Below are positions 17,393 through 25,676 of a stretch of 64,000 nt of DNA, in pieces. Under the pieces are notes generated by a model. The model did no database searches. It was not told the origin of the DNA and saw only the letters and a program-made list of their open reading frames with translations. The stretch spans positions 334,585 to 398,584 of the forward strand of contig NZ_NCSM01000011.1 of the NCBI RefSeq assembly GCF_002224125.1. Direction: 5' to 3'. Numbering within the stretch: the stretch's first letter is position 1; the number at the start of each line of letters is the position of its first letter. The stretch is from Streptomyces sp. NBS 14/10. GTDB taxonomy: Bacteria; Actinomycetota; Actinomycetes; Streptomycetales; Streptomycetaceae. The translations under genes were made by a program, and so were the position numbers.

Positions 17393-18754
17393 ATGACTCT
17401 CGTCCACCCCGAGCTGAACCCGCAGGCCGTCGCCCGGACCTACGAGCTCGACCGCCGCCATGTCTTCCACTCCTGGTCCGCCCAGGCCGAGATCACCCCC
17501 ATGGTGATCACCCGCGCCGAGGGTTCCTACATCTGGGACGGCGAAGGCAACCGGCTGCTCGACTTCTCCTCCCAGCTGGTGAACACCAACATCGGCCACC
17601 AGCACCCCTACGTCGTGGAAGCGATCGCCGACCAGGCCCGCACCCTGGCCACCGTCGCCCCGCAGCACGCCAACGACCAGCGCTCCGAGGCGGCCCGCCT
17701 GATCTGCGAACGCGCCCCCGGCGATCTGAACCGGGTGTTCTTCACCAACGGCGGCGCCGACGCCAACGAACACGCCGTGCGCATGGCCCGGCTCACCACC
17801 GGCCGGCCCAAGGTACTGAGCCGCTACCGCTCGTACCACGGCGGAACGCAGACCGCGATCAACCTGACCGGGGACCCGCGCCGCTGGCCCAACGACGAGG
17901 GGACCTCCGGCGTGGTCCACTTCTTCGGCCCGTACCTCTACCGCAGCCACTTCGACGCGACAACCGAAGAGGAGGAGTGCCGGCGGGCGCTCGCACACCT
18001 CGAGCAGGTCATCGAACTCGAGGGGCCGCAGACCATCGCCGCGATCCTGCTGGAGGCCGTCCCCGGGACGGCCGGCATCATGCTGCCGCCGCCGGGCTAT
18101 CTCGCGGGCGTGAGGGCGCTGTGCGACCAGTACGGCATCGTGTTCATCGTCGACGAGGTGATGACCGGCTTCGGCCGTACCGGCGCGTGGTTCGTCTGCG
18201 ACGACGAAGGCGTGGTCCCCGACCTGCTGACCTTCGCCAAGGGCGTCAACTCCGGGTACGTCCCGCTGGGCGGTGTCGTCATCTCGGACCGGATCGCCGA
18301 GCACTTCGCACACCGTCCCTACCCCGGTGGGCTCACCTACTCCGGGCACCCGCTGGCGTGTGCGGCGGCCGTCGCCGCGATCACCGTCATGGAACGCGAC
18401 GGCATCATCGACAACGCCCGCCGCATCGGCACCGACGTGTTCGGCCCCGAACTCGTACGGCTCGCCGCACAGCACCCCAGCGTCGGCGAAGTCCGCGGAC
18501 GCGGTGTCTTCTGGGCCATCGAGCTCGTCACCGACCGGGACACCCGCCAACCTGTCGCGCCGACCGGGGGCAGCAGCCCGGTGATGGCCGAGGCCGTCCG
18601 CGCTTCGAAGGAACTCGGGCTGCTGCCGTTCACCAACTCGAACCGTATCCACCTCGTACCGCCGTGCACCATCGGCGAATCCGAGGCCCGCGAGGGGCTG
18701 CACATCATCGACCAGGTGCTGAGCCGGGTCGACAGGCTGGTGGCCCAGGACTGA
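17393..18754 (+). CDS. Class III omega-aminotransferase (beta-alanine/pyruvate type)
   Basis: 453 residues. ATG 17393 has AAGGAG nine bases upstream; ATG 17375 overlaps a ribosome site too closely. Fold-type I class III features: the PLP-binding Asp in FIVDEVMTGFGRTG (about 250) and Schiff-base Lys in LLTFAKGVNSGYVPLGG (about 281). The protein ends with a standard class III C-terminal domain. It would move the amino group of an omega-amino acid such as beta-alanine to pyruvate or 2-oxoglutarate, producing the semialdehyde that the upstream MmsA oxidises. The gap to mmsA is 44 bp, so they are co-transcribed. Confidence 0.9.
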   Translation: MTLVHPELNPQAVARTYELDRRHVFHSWSAQAEITPMVITRAEGSYIWDGEGNRLLDFSSQLVNTNIGHQHPYVVEAIADQARTLATVAPQHANDQRSEAARLICERAPGDLNRVFFTNGGADANEHAVRMARLTTGRPKVLSRYRSYHGGTQTAINLTGDPRRWPNDEGTSGVVHFFGPYLYRSHFDATTEEEECRRALAHLEQVIELEGPQTIAAILLEAVPGTAGIMLPPPGYLAGVRALCDQYGIVFIVDEVMTGFGRTGAWFVCDDEGVVPDLLTFAKGVNSGYVPLGGVVISDRIAEHFAHRPYPGGLTYSGHPLACAAAVAAITVMERDGIIDNARRIGTDVFGPELVRLAAQHPSVGEVRGRGVFWAIELVTDRDTRQPVAPTGGSSPVMAEAVRASKELGLLPFTNSNRIHLVPPCTIGESEAREGLHIIDQVLSRVDRLVAQD

Positions 18755-18758
18755 AACA

Positions 18759-19955
18759 TCAGCGGTGCAGCACCATCAGGTCCGGCCCGCTCGAGGAACC
18801 GGGCGATGTCGCGCAGGACTTGCGAGCCGAGCTCGCCGTCGACGAGGCGGTGGTCGAACGACATGGTCAGGGGCGTGGTGTCGCGCAGCCGTATGCGGCC
18901 CTTGTGTTCCCACGGCGTTCGCCGCACCTGGCCGAAGCAGAGGATCGCGGCTTCGCCGGGGTTGAGGATCGGCGTTCCGCCGTCGATGCCGAACACACCG
19001 ATGTTGGTGATCGTGAACGTCCCGTTTCTCATCCGATCGGGTGGCGTCCTGCCGGCGCGGGCCTGATCGATGAGATCGGTGAGCGCCATGGCGATCTCCC
19101 GGAGGGAGAGCCGCTGGGGCCGCGGCGATGTTGGGGACGATGAGCCCCCCTGGGCGTCGCCGCGGCGATGCCCAGATTGACGTCGGCGTACTGGACGATC
19201 TCACCCGTCGCGGCATCCCACTTCGCGTTGATCTCGGGATGCCGCGCGAGGGCGGTCAACGCGGCCTTGATGACCAGACACAGCGGTGTCAGGCGCACAC
19301 CCCCGAACGCCTTGTCGGCGCGCGCCCTCGCCAGCAGTTTGAGGGACCGCGTCATATCGACGGTGACCCATTCCGTGACGTGCGGAGCGGTGAAGGCGCT
19401 GGTGACCATGGCCTCCGCGGTGTGCTTGCGCACTCCGCGGATCGGCCTGCGCACCACGTCTTCGCGCGGGGCATCGGGGGCGTTCGGCGCGGTTTCCCGC
19501 TGCTCGGCGAGGCGGTGCACATCCTCGCGGGTGATGCGCCCCGACGGGCCGCTGGCGGTGGCGAGGCCCAGGTCGACTCCCAGGTCGCGGGCGAGCTTGC
19601 GCACCGGCGGGGTGGCCAGGGATGTGCGGGTGGCGGATGCGGCGGGTGTGGCGGCCGGTGGTTCGGGCTTTCTCTTGCGCGGGCGGCGCGCTGTCCGCGC
19701 GTGTGCCGGACCGTAGCCGACCAGGACGGGCTCGCGGGCGGGGGCGGACGGCTCCTCGACCTCGAACGCGATGATCGGCGCGCCGACGGCCACCGCCTCG
19801 CCGGCGGCGCAGAGGACTTCGGTGACGGTCCCGGCGTACGGGCTGGGCAGCTCCACCGCTGCCTTCGCCGTCTCGATCTCCACGATGATGTCGTTGACGC
19901 CGACCGGGTCGCCGGGTCCCACGCGCCACTCGAGGATTTCGCCTGGGGTCGTCGG
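18759..19955 (-). pseudogene. Decayed dihydrolipoyl acyltransferase (E2) of a branched-chain oxoacid dehydrogenase
   Basis: The lipoyl domain (VNDIIVEIETAKAAVELPSPYAG with its lysine), peripheral-subunit-binding domain (PPVRKLARDLGVDLGLATASGPSGRIT) and catalytic domain with MSFDHRLVDGE are all recognisable, but in three reading frames. One shift lies in a run of six C on the plus strand (19145-19150), a second near 19115-19130. A possible third lies close to the end, where a frame ending in DLMVLHR and a stop at 18759 looks ancestral. The first residues of the lipoyl domain are missing because the gene is joined directly to an E1alpha fragment. A functional E2 cannot be made unless these are sequencing errors. 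Confidence 0.85.
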
Positions 19956-20400
19956 ATGTGCTGTGTCCGGACATGCGATACGTGTGCGCCTCGATGAACC
20001 CGGGCACCCCACCGCCGCGGACCCGCTCGGCCATGCGCCGGGTGGCGGCGTGGACGGCCAGTACGTCGTTGCCGTCCACGGACACCGCGTCCAGCCCGAA
20101 TCCCCGCGCGCGTTCCCTCAGCGGGCCGGCGTACTGCTTGCTCGCGGGTGTCGAGATCGCCCATCCGTTGTTCTGGCAGAAGAACACGATGGGGGCCGAT
20201 GTCACCGCGGCCCAGTTCAGCGCCTCGTTGGCGTCCCCCTGGCTGGACGCTCCGTCACCGAAGCAGGTGAACACGACGCTGTCGGTGGCGTCGTATCGTA
20301 CGCCCATCGCATAGCCGACGGCGTGCAGTGTCTGCGTCGCCGGCACGAGGCTGTAGATGTGGAAGCGATAGCGCTCGGGGTGCGGTTCGTACTCATGACG
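19946..20400 (-). pseudogene. Fragment of branched-chain oxoacid dehydrogenase E1 alpha subunit
   Basis: About 150 residues of an E1alpha are readable: the IATQ-type segment PATQTLHAVGYAMG, the thiamine-diphosphate motif CFGDGASSQGDANEALNWA and FFCQNNGWAISTP, then AHTYRMSGHSTSDDP. The N-terminal 130 or so residues and everything after the DDP motif are gone. The sequence passes at about 19950 straight into an E2 lipoyl domain, so the E1beta gene has been deleted. There is no start codon in frame with a ribosome site. The 5' side overlaps the end of the ACT-domain gene. Confidence 0.85.
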
Positions 20401-20746
20401 ACCCCCAGGTCCGCGCGCGGTCCACGGCGGTGTGCGACCTGTCGTCGGAGAGACGGACCACCTTGACGACCTCGGGTGACCGGTTCAGGAACTTGACGAG
20501 CTGCTGCAACTTGATCTCGTCTGCCGTGTCCACCTCGATGGTGATCCTCCGCAGCCCGTCGACGGGCGCGGCGACGTCCATGGTGATCACGTCGAACTGG
20601 CGGTGCGCCAAGATCGATGCGACCCGGGCGACCGCCAAGGGCGCGGCGACGACATCGAGTCGCAGCACGGCACCACCGGGGTGCGGGCCTGGTTTCACGG
20701 CTTCGGAGGGGGCAGCGCGGGTTGCTGATTGTGTCGCGGCTGACAT
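20393..20746 (-). CDS. Small ACT-domain protein (IlvN-like)
   Basis: 117 residues from ATG 20746; no clear ribosome site, and GTG 20755 is an alternative. Residues about 24-95 form one ACT domain: LRLDVVAAPLAVARVASILAHRQFDVITMDV, then RRITIEVD and LVKFLNRSPEVVKVVRL. This resembles the regulatory subunit of acetolactate synthase, which senses branched-chain amino acids, but the C-terminal half of typical IlvN is absent. The gene runs into the E1alpha remnant. Its original partner may have been removed by the same deletion. Being next to an Lrp-type gene it may still be expressed. Confidence 0.7.
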   Translation of the reverse strand: MSAATQSATRAAPSEAVKPGPHPGGAVLRLDVVAAPLAVARVASILAHRQFDVITMDVAAPVDGLRRITIEVDTADEIKLQQLVKFLNRSPEVVKVVRLSDDRSHTAVDRARTWGSS

Positions 20747-20854
20747 GAGGGACACCGTGGCAAGGGCGCGATGGCGTCCACAACGAAAGTGCGCACAGCG
20801 ATGCGAAGCACGCTCCTCTCGAGCAGTCCGTCCGGGGCGAAAGTGAGCGTTGCG

Positions 20855-20869
20855 GTAAGTGCTGCTTAC
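20855..20869. promoter_or_regulatory. Inverted repeat upstream of Lrp/AsnC gene
   Basis: GTAAG-N5-CTTAC lies 10 bases before the ATG of the Lrp-type gene and within the divergent space shared with the ACT-domain gene. Lrp/AsnC proteins often bind 15-bp sites of this form next to their own gene. Confidence 0.5.
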
Positions 20870-20878
20870 ACTTGGGGC

Positions 20879-21340
20879 ATGTCGGCACCCGTACATCTCG
20901 ACTCGGTCGATCTGCAGATCCTGGAGTTGCTGCGAGCCGACGGGCGGCGCACCGTGCGCGATATCGCACGTCTGGTGAAGCTCTCGCCGGCGCCGGTCCG
21001 CCGGCGCATCACACGCCTCGAGGAGTCGGGGGTCATCACCGGCTACACGATCACCACGGATCAGGCCAGGCTCGGTCAGGGCCTTCAGGCGGTCACCGAG
21101 CTGCGTTTCACGGGCGACACGGACATCCATGACATCGTGGAGTTCGCGTCGACCCTGCCCGAGGTCGACGAGGTGCTGACGCTCACCGGCGATGTGGACG
21201 CCCTGGTCAGGTTGCATGTGGACAACGTCGATGACCTGCAGAAAGTGGTCAATCGTCTGCGTCGTAAGGGGGTCGGTGTGCTGCAGACGAAGACACTGAT
21301 CGTCATCGCCTCCTGGCAGCGTGGCGCACCCGTGCCCTGA
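20879..21340 (+). CDS. Lrp/AsnC-family transcriptional regulator
   Basis: 153 residues from ATG 20879. The AsnC-type HTH occupies about 7-60 (LDSVDLQILELLRADGRRTVRDIARLVKLSPAPVRRRITRLEESGVITGY). The C-terminal RAM/ligand domain is about 70-140 (VTELRFTG, VLTLTGDVDALVRLHVDNVDDL). Members placed next to branched-chain oxoacid dehydrogenase genes act as BkdR regulators, which fits the remains beside it. It is divergent from the ACT-domain gene. Confidence 0.92.
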   Translation: MSAPVHLDSVDLQILELLRADGRRTVRDIARLVKLSPAPVRRRITRLEESGVITGYTITTDQARLGQGLQAVTELRFTGDTDIHDIVEFASTLPEVDEVLTLTGDVDALVRLHVDNVDDLQKVVNRLRRKGVGVLQTKTLIVIASWQRGAPVP

Positions 21341-21409
21341 GGCCGCCCGGACTCGGCGGTGTATATGTGATCAGTCGGGCCAGGAACAGCAGCCACGGTC
21401 GGAGGAGCG

Positions 21410-22399
21410 ATGTCAGGTGCGTGTTGCGCCCCCGCCTCGGGGGGCGACCGGGACGGCCGGGAGATCCCCGAGCCCTCCGCCGTTCGGCTCCAGGCCCCGG
21501 AGCGGGACCGGGCGCAGGGGCTGCGCGCCATGCTGCGCATCCCTGGGGGGACGTTTTCGATGGGGGGCGATGACGCCGACGCGTTTCCCGAGGACGGTGA
21601 GGGCCCGGTCCGGGCGGTGCGGCTGTCGCCGTTCCTCATCGACGCCACAGCCGTCACCAACAGGCAGTTCGCGGCGTTTGTGCGCGCCAGCGGCTACCGG
21701 ACCGATGCCGAGCGCTACGGCTGGTCCTACGTGTTCTACGCACTCGTCCACCCCGGGGCCCGGCACCTGGTGCGCGACAAGGTGGCGCAGGCGCCCTGGT
21801 GGCTCGCGGTGGAGGGGGCGTGCTGGCAGGCCCCGTACGGGCCGGGGTCGTCATGGATCGAGTTGTCGAACCACCCCGTCGTCCATGTCTCCTGGCGCGA
21901 CGCGTCCGCGTATGCGGCCTGGGCGGGCAAGCGCCTGCCCACGGAGGCGGAGTGGGAGCGGGCGGCGCGTGGCGGTCTGGAGCGCTCCCGCTTCCCCTGG
22001 GGGGACGAACTGCTGCCCCGCGGGCAGCACCGCTGCAATATCTGGCAGGGGCGATTCCCTCAGGTCAACACGGGCGAGGACGGATATCTGGGCACCGCGC
22101 CGGTCAAGACCTACCGGCCCAACAACTTCGGCCTGTACAACACCTCGGGCAATGTGTGGGAATGGTGCTCCGACTGGTGGAGCACCACATGGCATACGGC
22201 CGACCGCCCGGAGACCCGCCAGGATCCGGCCGGGCCTCCCGCCGGGGAGGCGAAGGTGATCCGCGGCGGCTCGTATCTGTGCCATGCGTCGTACTGCAAC
22301 CGCTACCGCGTCGCCGCGCGCACGTCCAACACACCGGACAGCAGCACCGGCCACATGGGGTTCCGTTGCGCGGCTGACCTGCCCCGGACGGGTCGGTAG
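21410..22399 (+). CDS. Formylglycine-generating enzyme (sulfatase maturase)
   Basis: 329 residues, ATG 21410 after GGAGGAG. It has the FGE-sulfatase fold: IPGGTFSMGGDDADAFPEDGEGPVR at the start, KRLPTEAEWERAARGG in the middle, and SGNVWEWCSDWW then GGSYLCHASYCNRYRVAAR at the end. Cys291 and Cys296 (C-x4-C) match the copper-binding active-site pair of aerobic FGE. The enzyme converts the CxPxR cysteine of type I sulfatases to C-alpha-formylglycine. A Cys-type sulfatase gene follows directly, so the two form a maturation pair. No export signal is evident. Confidence 0.95.
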   Translation: MSGACCAPASGGDRDGREIPEPSAVRLQAPERDRAQGLRAMLRIPGGTFSMGGDDADAFPEDGEGPVRAVRLSPFLIDATAVTNRQFAAFVRASGYRTDAERYGWSYVFYALVHPGARHLVRDKVAQAPWWLAVEGACWQAPYGPGSSWIELSNHPVVHVSWRDASAYAAWAGKRLPTEAEWERAARGGLERSRFPWGDELLPRGQHRCNIWQGRFPQVNTGEDGYLGTAPVKTYRPNNFGLYNTSGNVWEWCSDWWSTTWHTADRPETRQDPAGPPAGEAKVIRGGSYLCHASYCNRYRVAARTSNTPDSSTGHMGFRCAADLPRTGR

Positions 22400-22439
22400 C
22401 CGAACCGCCGCCGCAGCGGGCCGGCTGGGGTAGCGATGG

Positions 22440-22496
22440 TTGACACCACAACAGGAGCGGGCGAAACTTACTGCCCAGACTACTGGTAAGACCAGT
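22440..22496 (+). promoter_or_regulatory. Sulfatase promoter with FadR/GntR-type operator
   Basis: TTGACA at 22440-22445 is a consensus -35 box; the -10 is weak (AAACTT region). At 22482-22496 lies ACTGGTAAGACCAGT, an exact inverted repeat with a 3-base centre matching the TGGT-N3-ACCA pattern of FadR-subfamily GntR operators. A related site lies at 33654-33668 next to the gntR-type gene's own locus. Confidence 0.7.
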
Positions 22497-22532
22497 TAAC
22501 CTGAGCCGTCCTTGGTCAAAGGAGCGTCCTGG

Positions 22533-24800
22533 ATGACCATCGCCTCCCCGCATCCGCCGTCCGAGAGCGGCACTTTCCAAGGCAAGATCGGCACCACCTA
22601 CGAGGAGTCGACTCCCTGGTGGCCGGAGCCGCAGACGCTCCCCGAGGACACGCCGAATGTCCTGGTCATCGTGCTCGACGATGTCGGCTTCTCGGACCTG
22701 GGCTGTTTCGGCTCGGACATCGACACCCCGGCCATGGACGCCCTCGCCACCGACGGCCTTCGCTACGCGAACTTCCACACCACCACACTGTGTTCGCCCA
22801 CCCGTGCCTCCCTGCTGACCGGCCGCAACCACCACTCCGTCGGCATGCGCATGCTGTCCAACTTCGACACCGGCTTCCCCAGCGGCCGCGGCCGGATCAC
22901 CAAGGCCGCCGCGACCCTGCCCGAGGTGCTGCGCGACAGCGGCTTCAACACCATGGCCGTGGGCAAGTGGCATCTGGCGCCGATGGAGCAGACCACCGCC
23001 TCCGGGCCGTACACCCAGTGGCCGCTGTCCCGCGGGTTCGAGCGCTACTACGGATTCCTCGAGGCCGAGACGGACAGCTTCTATCCGGAGCTGTTCTACG
23101 ACAACCACGCCGTGGACCCGCCGAAGAGCCCGGAAGAGGGCTATCACCTCAGCGAGGACCTGGCCGACCGGGCGATCCAGTTCATGACGGACCAGACGTC
23201 GGTGACCCCGGACAAGCCCTTCTTCATGTATCTGGCGTTCGGCGCGGCACACGCCCCGCACCAGGCTCCCCAGGAGTACCTGGAGAAGTACCGGGGCCGG
23301 TTCGACCACGGCTGGGACGCCGAGCGCGCCACCCGCCACGCCCGCCAGATCGAACGGGGCATCCTGCCGCCCGGCACCGAACTGGCGCCGCGCAACCCAG
23401 GGGTCGTTCCCTTCGACGAGCTGTCGGACGACGAGAAGAAGCTGTCCGTACGCCTCCAGGAGGCCTACGCGGCGATGCTCGACCACACCGACCACCAGAT
23501 CGGCCGGGTGATGGAGTTCCTGGAGCGGATAGGGCGGCTGGAGAACACCATCACCATCCTGCTCTCGGACAACGGGGCCAGTCAGGAAGGCGGGCAGAAG
23601 GGTTCGCTCAACCCCACCGCGTTCCAGAACGGCATCGCCGAGGACCTGGCGGAGATGGTCGCGCGGATCGACGACATCGGCACCACCCGCGCCCATGCCA
23701 ACTACCCCTGGGGCTGGGCACAGGCGGGAAACACGCCGTTCAAGCGCTACAAGCAGAACACCCATGAAGGCGGCGTCCGCTGCCCGCTCATTGTGCGGTG
23801 GCCGCGGGGGCTGCCGCGCACCGGCGAGATCAGGCAGCAGTTCCACCATGTCACGGACATCGTCCCGACCCTTTTCGAACTGCTGGGTGTGCAGTCCCCC
23901 GCGGTGTACAACGGCATTCCGCAACTGCCGATCCACGGTGTGAGCATGGCCTACACCTTCGGCTCGCCGACCGCGCCGACACGCAAAGAAGCCCAGTACT
24001 TCGAGATGTTCGGACACCGCGCGATCTGGCACGACGGCTGGAAGGCCGTCTCCTTCCACCAGCGCGGTACGTCGTTCGACGCGGACCAGTGGGAGCTCTA
24101 CCACCACGACACCGACTTCTCGGAGTGCGACGACCTGGCGCAGCAGCGGCCCGAGCAGCTGCAGAAGATGATTTCCCGCTTCTGGGTGGAGGCGGGAAAG
24201 TACGATGTGCTGCCCCTGGACGACCAAGGGTTCGCCTACCGGGCGAAGATTCCGCGCCCCGGCTCCCCGCGGATGCGCACCACCTTCACCTACTACCCCG
24301 GTATGGCCCATCTGCCCATCGCCGCGGTCCCACCGGTGATGAACCGCGGACACCGCATCACCGCGTTCGTCGACCGGGCCGCCGCGTCGGACGAGGGTGT
24401 CCTGGTGTCCCTGGGCAATATCAGCAGCGGATACGTCCTGTACGTCAAGGACAACCGGCTGATCTACGAGTACAACTTCCTCGGCACCCGGTACACGGTG
24501 ACCTCCACGGAAGAACTCCCGCTCGGCCCGGCGGAGCTGACCTTCGAATTCGTCAAGACCGGTGATATGCGGGGCACCGGACATCTGTACGTGTCGGGAC
24601 GGCCGGTCGGCTCCGAGCCCATTCCGCGGGTGCTCCCACACTTTCTGGGCTGGCAGGGCCTCGACATCGGCCGGGACACCCTGTCGCCCTCTTCTTCCAG
24701 CTACGAGGGCGAATTCGCGTTCACCGGAGGGTTCGAGAAGGTGGTGTTCACGGTCGCTCCGGACGAAGAGGACACGGAGCCCTTCGAGCGGATCGACTGA
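22533..24800 (+). CDS. Type I (Cys-type) sulfatase
   Basis: 755 residues; ATG 22533 has AAAGGAG eight bases upstream. The N-terminal part holds the metal-binding DD pair (VLVIVLDDVGFSDLG, about 43-57) and the sulfatase signature TTTLCSPTRASLLTGR with Cys87, the residue to be converted to formylglycine. VGKWHL and LSDNGASQEG supply further active-site residues. After about residue 560 there is an extra beta-rich domain of some 190 residues. This length matches the large actinobacterial arylsulfatase group. There is no signal peptide, so it acts on sulfate esters inside the cell. It ends at a strong hairpin convergent with an SDR gene. Confidence 0.95.
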   Translation: MTIASPHPPSESGTFQGKIGTTYEESTPWWPEPQTLPEDTPNVLVIVLDDVGFSDLGCFGSDIDTPAMDALATDGLRYANFHTTTLCSPTRASLLTGRNHHSVGMRMLSNFDTGFPSGRGRITKAAATLPEVLRDSGFNTMAVGKWHLAPMEQTTASGPYTQWPLSRGFERYYGFLEAETDSFYPELFYDNHAVDPPKSPEEGYHLSEDLADRAIQFMTDQTSVTPDKPFFMYLAFGAAHAPHQAPQEYLEKYRGRFDHGWDAERATRHARQIERGILPPGTELAPRNPGVVPFDELSDDEKKLSVRLQEAYAAMLDHTDHQIGRVMEFLERIGRLENTITILLSDNGASQEGGQKGSLNPTAFQNGIAEDLAEMVARIDDIGTTRAHANYPWGWAQAGNTPFKRYKQNTHEGGVRCPLIVRWPRGLPRTGEIRQQFHHVTDIVPTLFELLGVQSPAVYNGIPQLPIHGVSMAYTFGSPTAPTRKEAQYFEMFGHRAIWHDGWKAVSFHQRGTSFDADQWELYHHDTDFSECDDLAQQRPEQLQKMISRFWVEAGKYDVLPLDDQGFAYRAKIPRPGSPRMRTTFTYYPGMAHLPIAAVPPVMNRGHRITAFVDRAAASDEGVLVSLGNISSGYVLYVKDNRLIYEYNFLGTRYTVTSTEELPLGPAELTFEFVKTGDMRGTGHLYVSGRPVGSEPIPRVLPHFLGWQGLDIGRDTLSPSSSSYEGEFAFTGGFEKVVFTVAPDEEDTEPFERID

Positions 24801-24816
24801 CTCCCGCCGCCATACG

Positions 24817-24861
24817 ACTGGGAGCGACGCGGAGCCCTTCGGGGCCCGCGTCGCTCCCAGT
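24817..24861. terminator. Bidirectional hairpin terminator
   Basis: Exact 16-bp arms (ACTGGGAGCGACGCGG at 24817-24832 and its complement at 24846-24861) enclose a 13-base loop that can form a small inner stem. It is placed between the convergent sulfatase and SDR genes, ending both the sulfatase transcript and the eight-gene operon. Confidence 0.85.
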
Positions 24862-24873
24862 TGGTCAGGCCGG

Positions 24874-25671
24874 TCAGGTGGGCGGTGTGAAACGCCCGTC
24901 GATCGCCGTCCAGCCACCGTCCACGAAGAGCTGGCTCCCCGTGACGAAGGACGACGCGTCCGACGCCAGGTAGACGACGGCGCCGGCCAACTCGTCGGGC
25001 CGGGACCAGCGGCCCAGGGCGCTCTTGGTCGCGTAGGCCTCCGACCACTCCGGCACGGTCTTGATCTGCGTAGTCAGCGGGGTGTCCACGATGCCCGGGG
25101 CGATGGTGTTCACCCGCACCCCCGACGGGCCCAGTTCGGCCGCCGCGGTGCGTACCAGCTGGACCAGGCCCGCCTTCGTGGCCGCGTACACCCCCTGCCC
25201 CGGCTCGACGGCCACCGCGCGGATCGAGCTGAAGCCGATGATGCTTCCCCTGCCGCGTTCGGCCATGCCACGGCCGAACGCGCGCACCAGGTCGAAGGAC
25301 GCGCGCAGATTGAGCGCCACGACCCGCTCGAATTCCTCCGTTGTGTAATCGAGCAGGCGCTTGCGCACGTTCGTCGCGGCGGTGAAAACAAGCACGTCGA
25401 CGGGGCCGAGCTCCTCGGCGGCGCGCGTCACCGCCTCGCCGTCGAGCACATCGAGGGCGTACGGGACAAGGCCCGGCCCCATCGACGCCGACGCCGTGGC
25501 CGCCGTCAGATCGCGGTCCGCGCACACCACCGAGGCGCCGTGCGCGGCCAGCGCCAGGGCGCTCTCGCGGCCGATCCCGCTGCCCGCGCCCACCACGACG
25601 GCCTTGCGGCCGTCGAGCCTGAACAGGCGGGAGTAGGCGTCCACCGCATCGGTGCGGTCCTTAGCTTGCAT
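24874..25671 (-). CDS. SDR-family oxidoreductase
   Basis: 265 residues. ATG 25671 follows GTGAGGACC; a GTG at 25680 overlapping the upstream stop is an alternative. Classical SDR features: cofactor motif VVGAGSGIGRES (about 25-36), the strand ADRD suggesting NAD(H), catalytic Ser in IIGFSS, and YAATK. The C-terminal block GSQLFVDGGW is typical. It probably oxidises an alcohol or hydroxy acid, for example the alcohol freed by the sulfatase. Last gene of the ABC-importer operon. The stop sits in a 9-bp near-repeat (24863-24880) with a second in-frame TGA. Confidence 0.9.
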   Translation of the reverse strand: MQAKDRTDAVDAYSRLFRLDGRKAVVVGAGSGIGRESALALAAHGASVVCADRDLTAATASASMGPGLVPYALDVLDGEAVTRAAEELGPVDVLVFTAATNVRKRLLDYTTEEFERVVALNLRASFDLVRAFGRGMAERGRGSIIGFSSIRAVAVEPGQGVYAATKAGLVQLVRTAAAELGPSGVRVNTIAPGIVDTPLTTQIKTVPEWSEAYATKSALGRWSRPDELAGAVVYLASDASSFVTGSQLFVDGGWTAIDGRFTPPT

Positions 25672-25676
25672 GGTCC

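Noticed and set aside
15861..18703. Two ~500-residue minus-strand frames over mmsA and the aminotransferase
   Set aside because: Antisense shadows lacking family features.
20217..20969. 250-residue minus-strand frame including MSTNRTPS
   Set aside because: Runs out of frame through the ACT gene and the E1alpha remnant; no homology visible in this frame.
22104..24917. 937-residue open frame opposite the sulfatase
   Set aside because: It mirrors the sulfatase codon by codon, has no known domains or ribosome site, and is the usual antisense frame of very GC-rich DNA.
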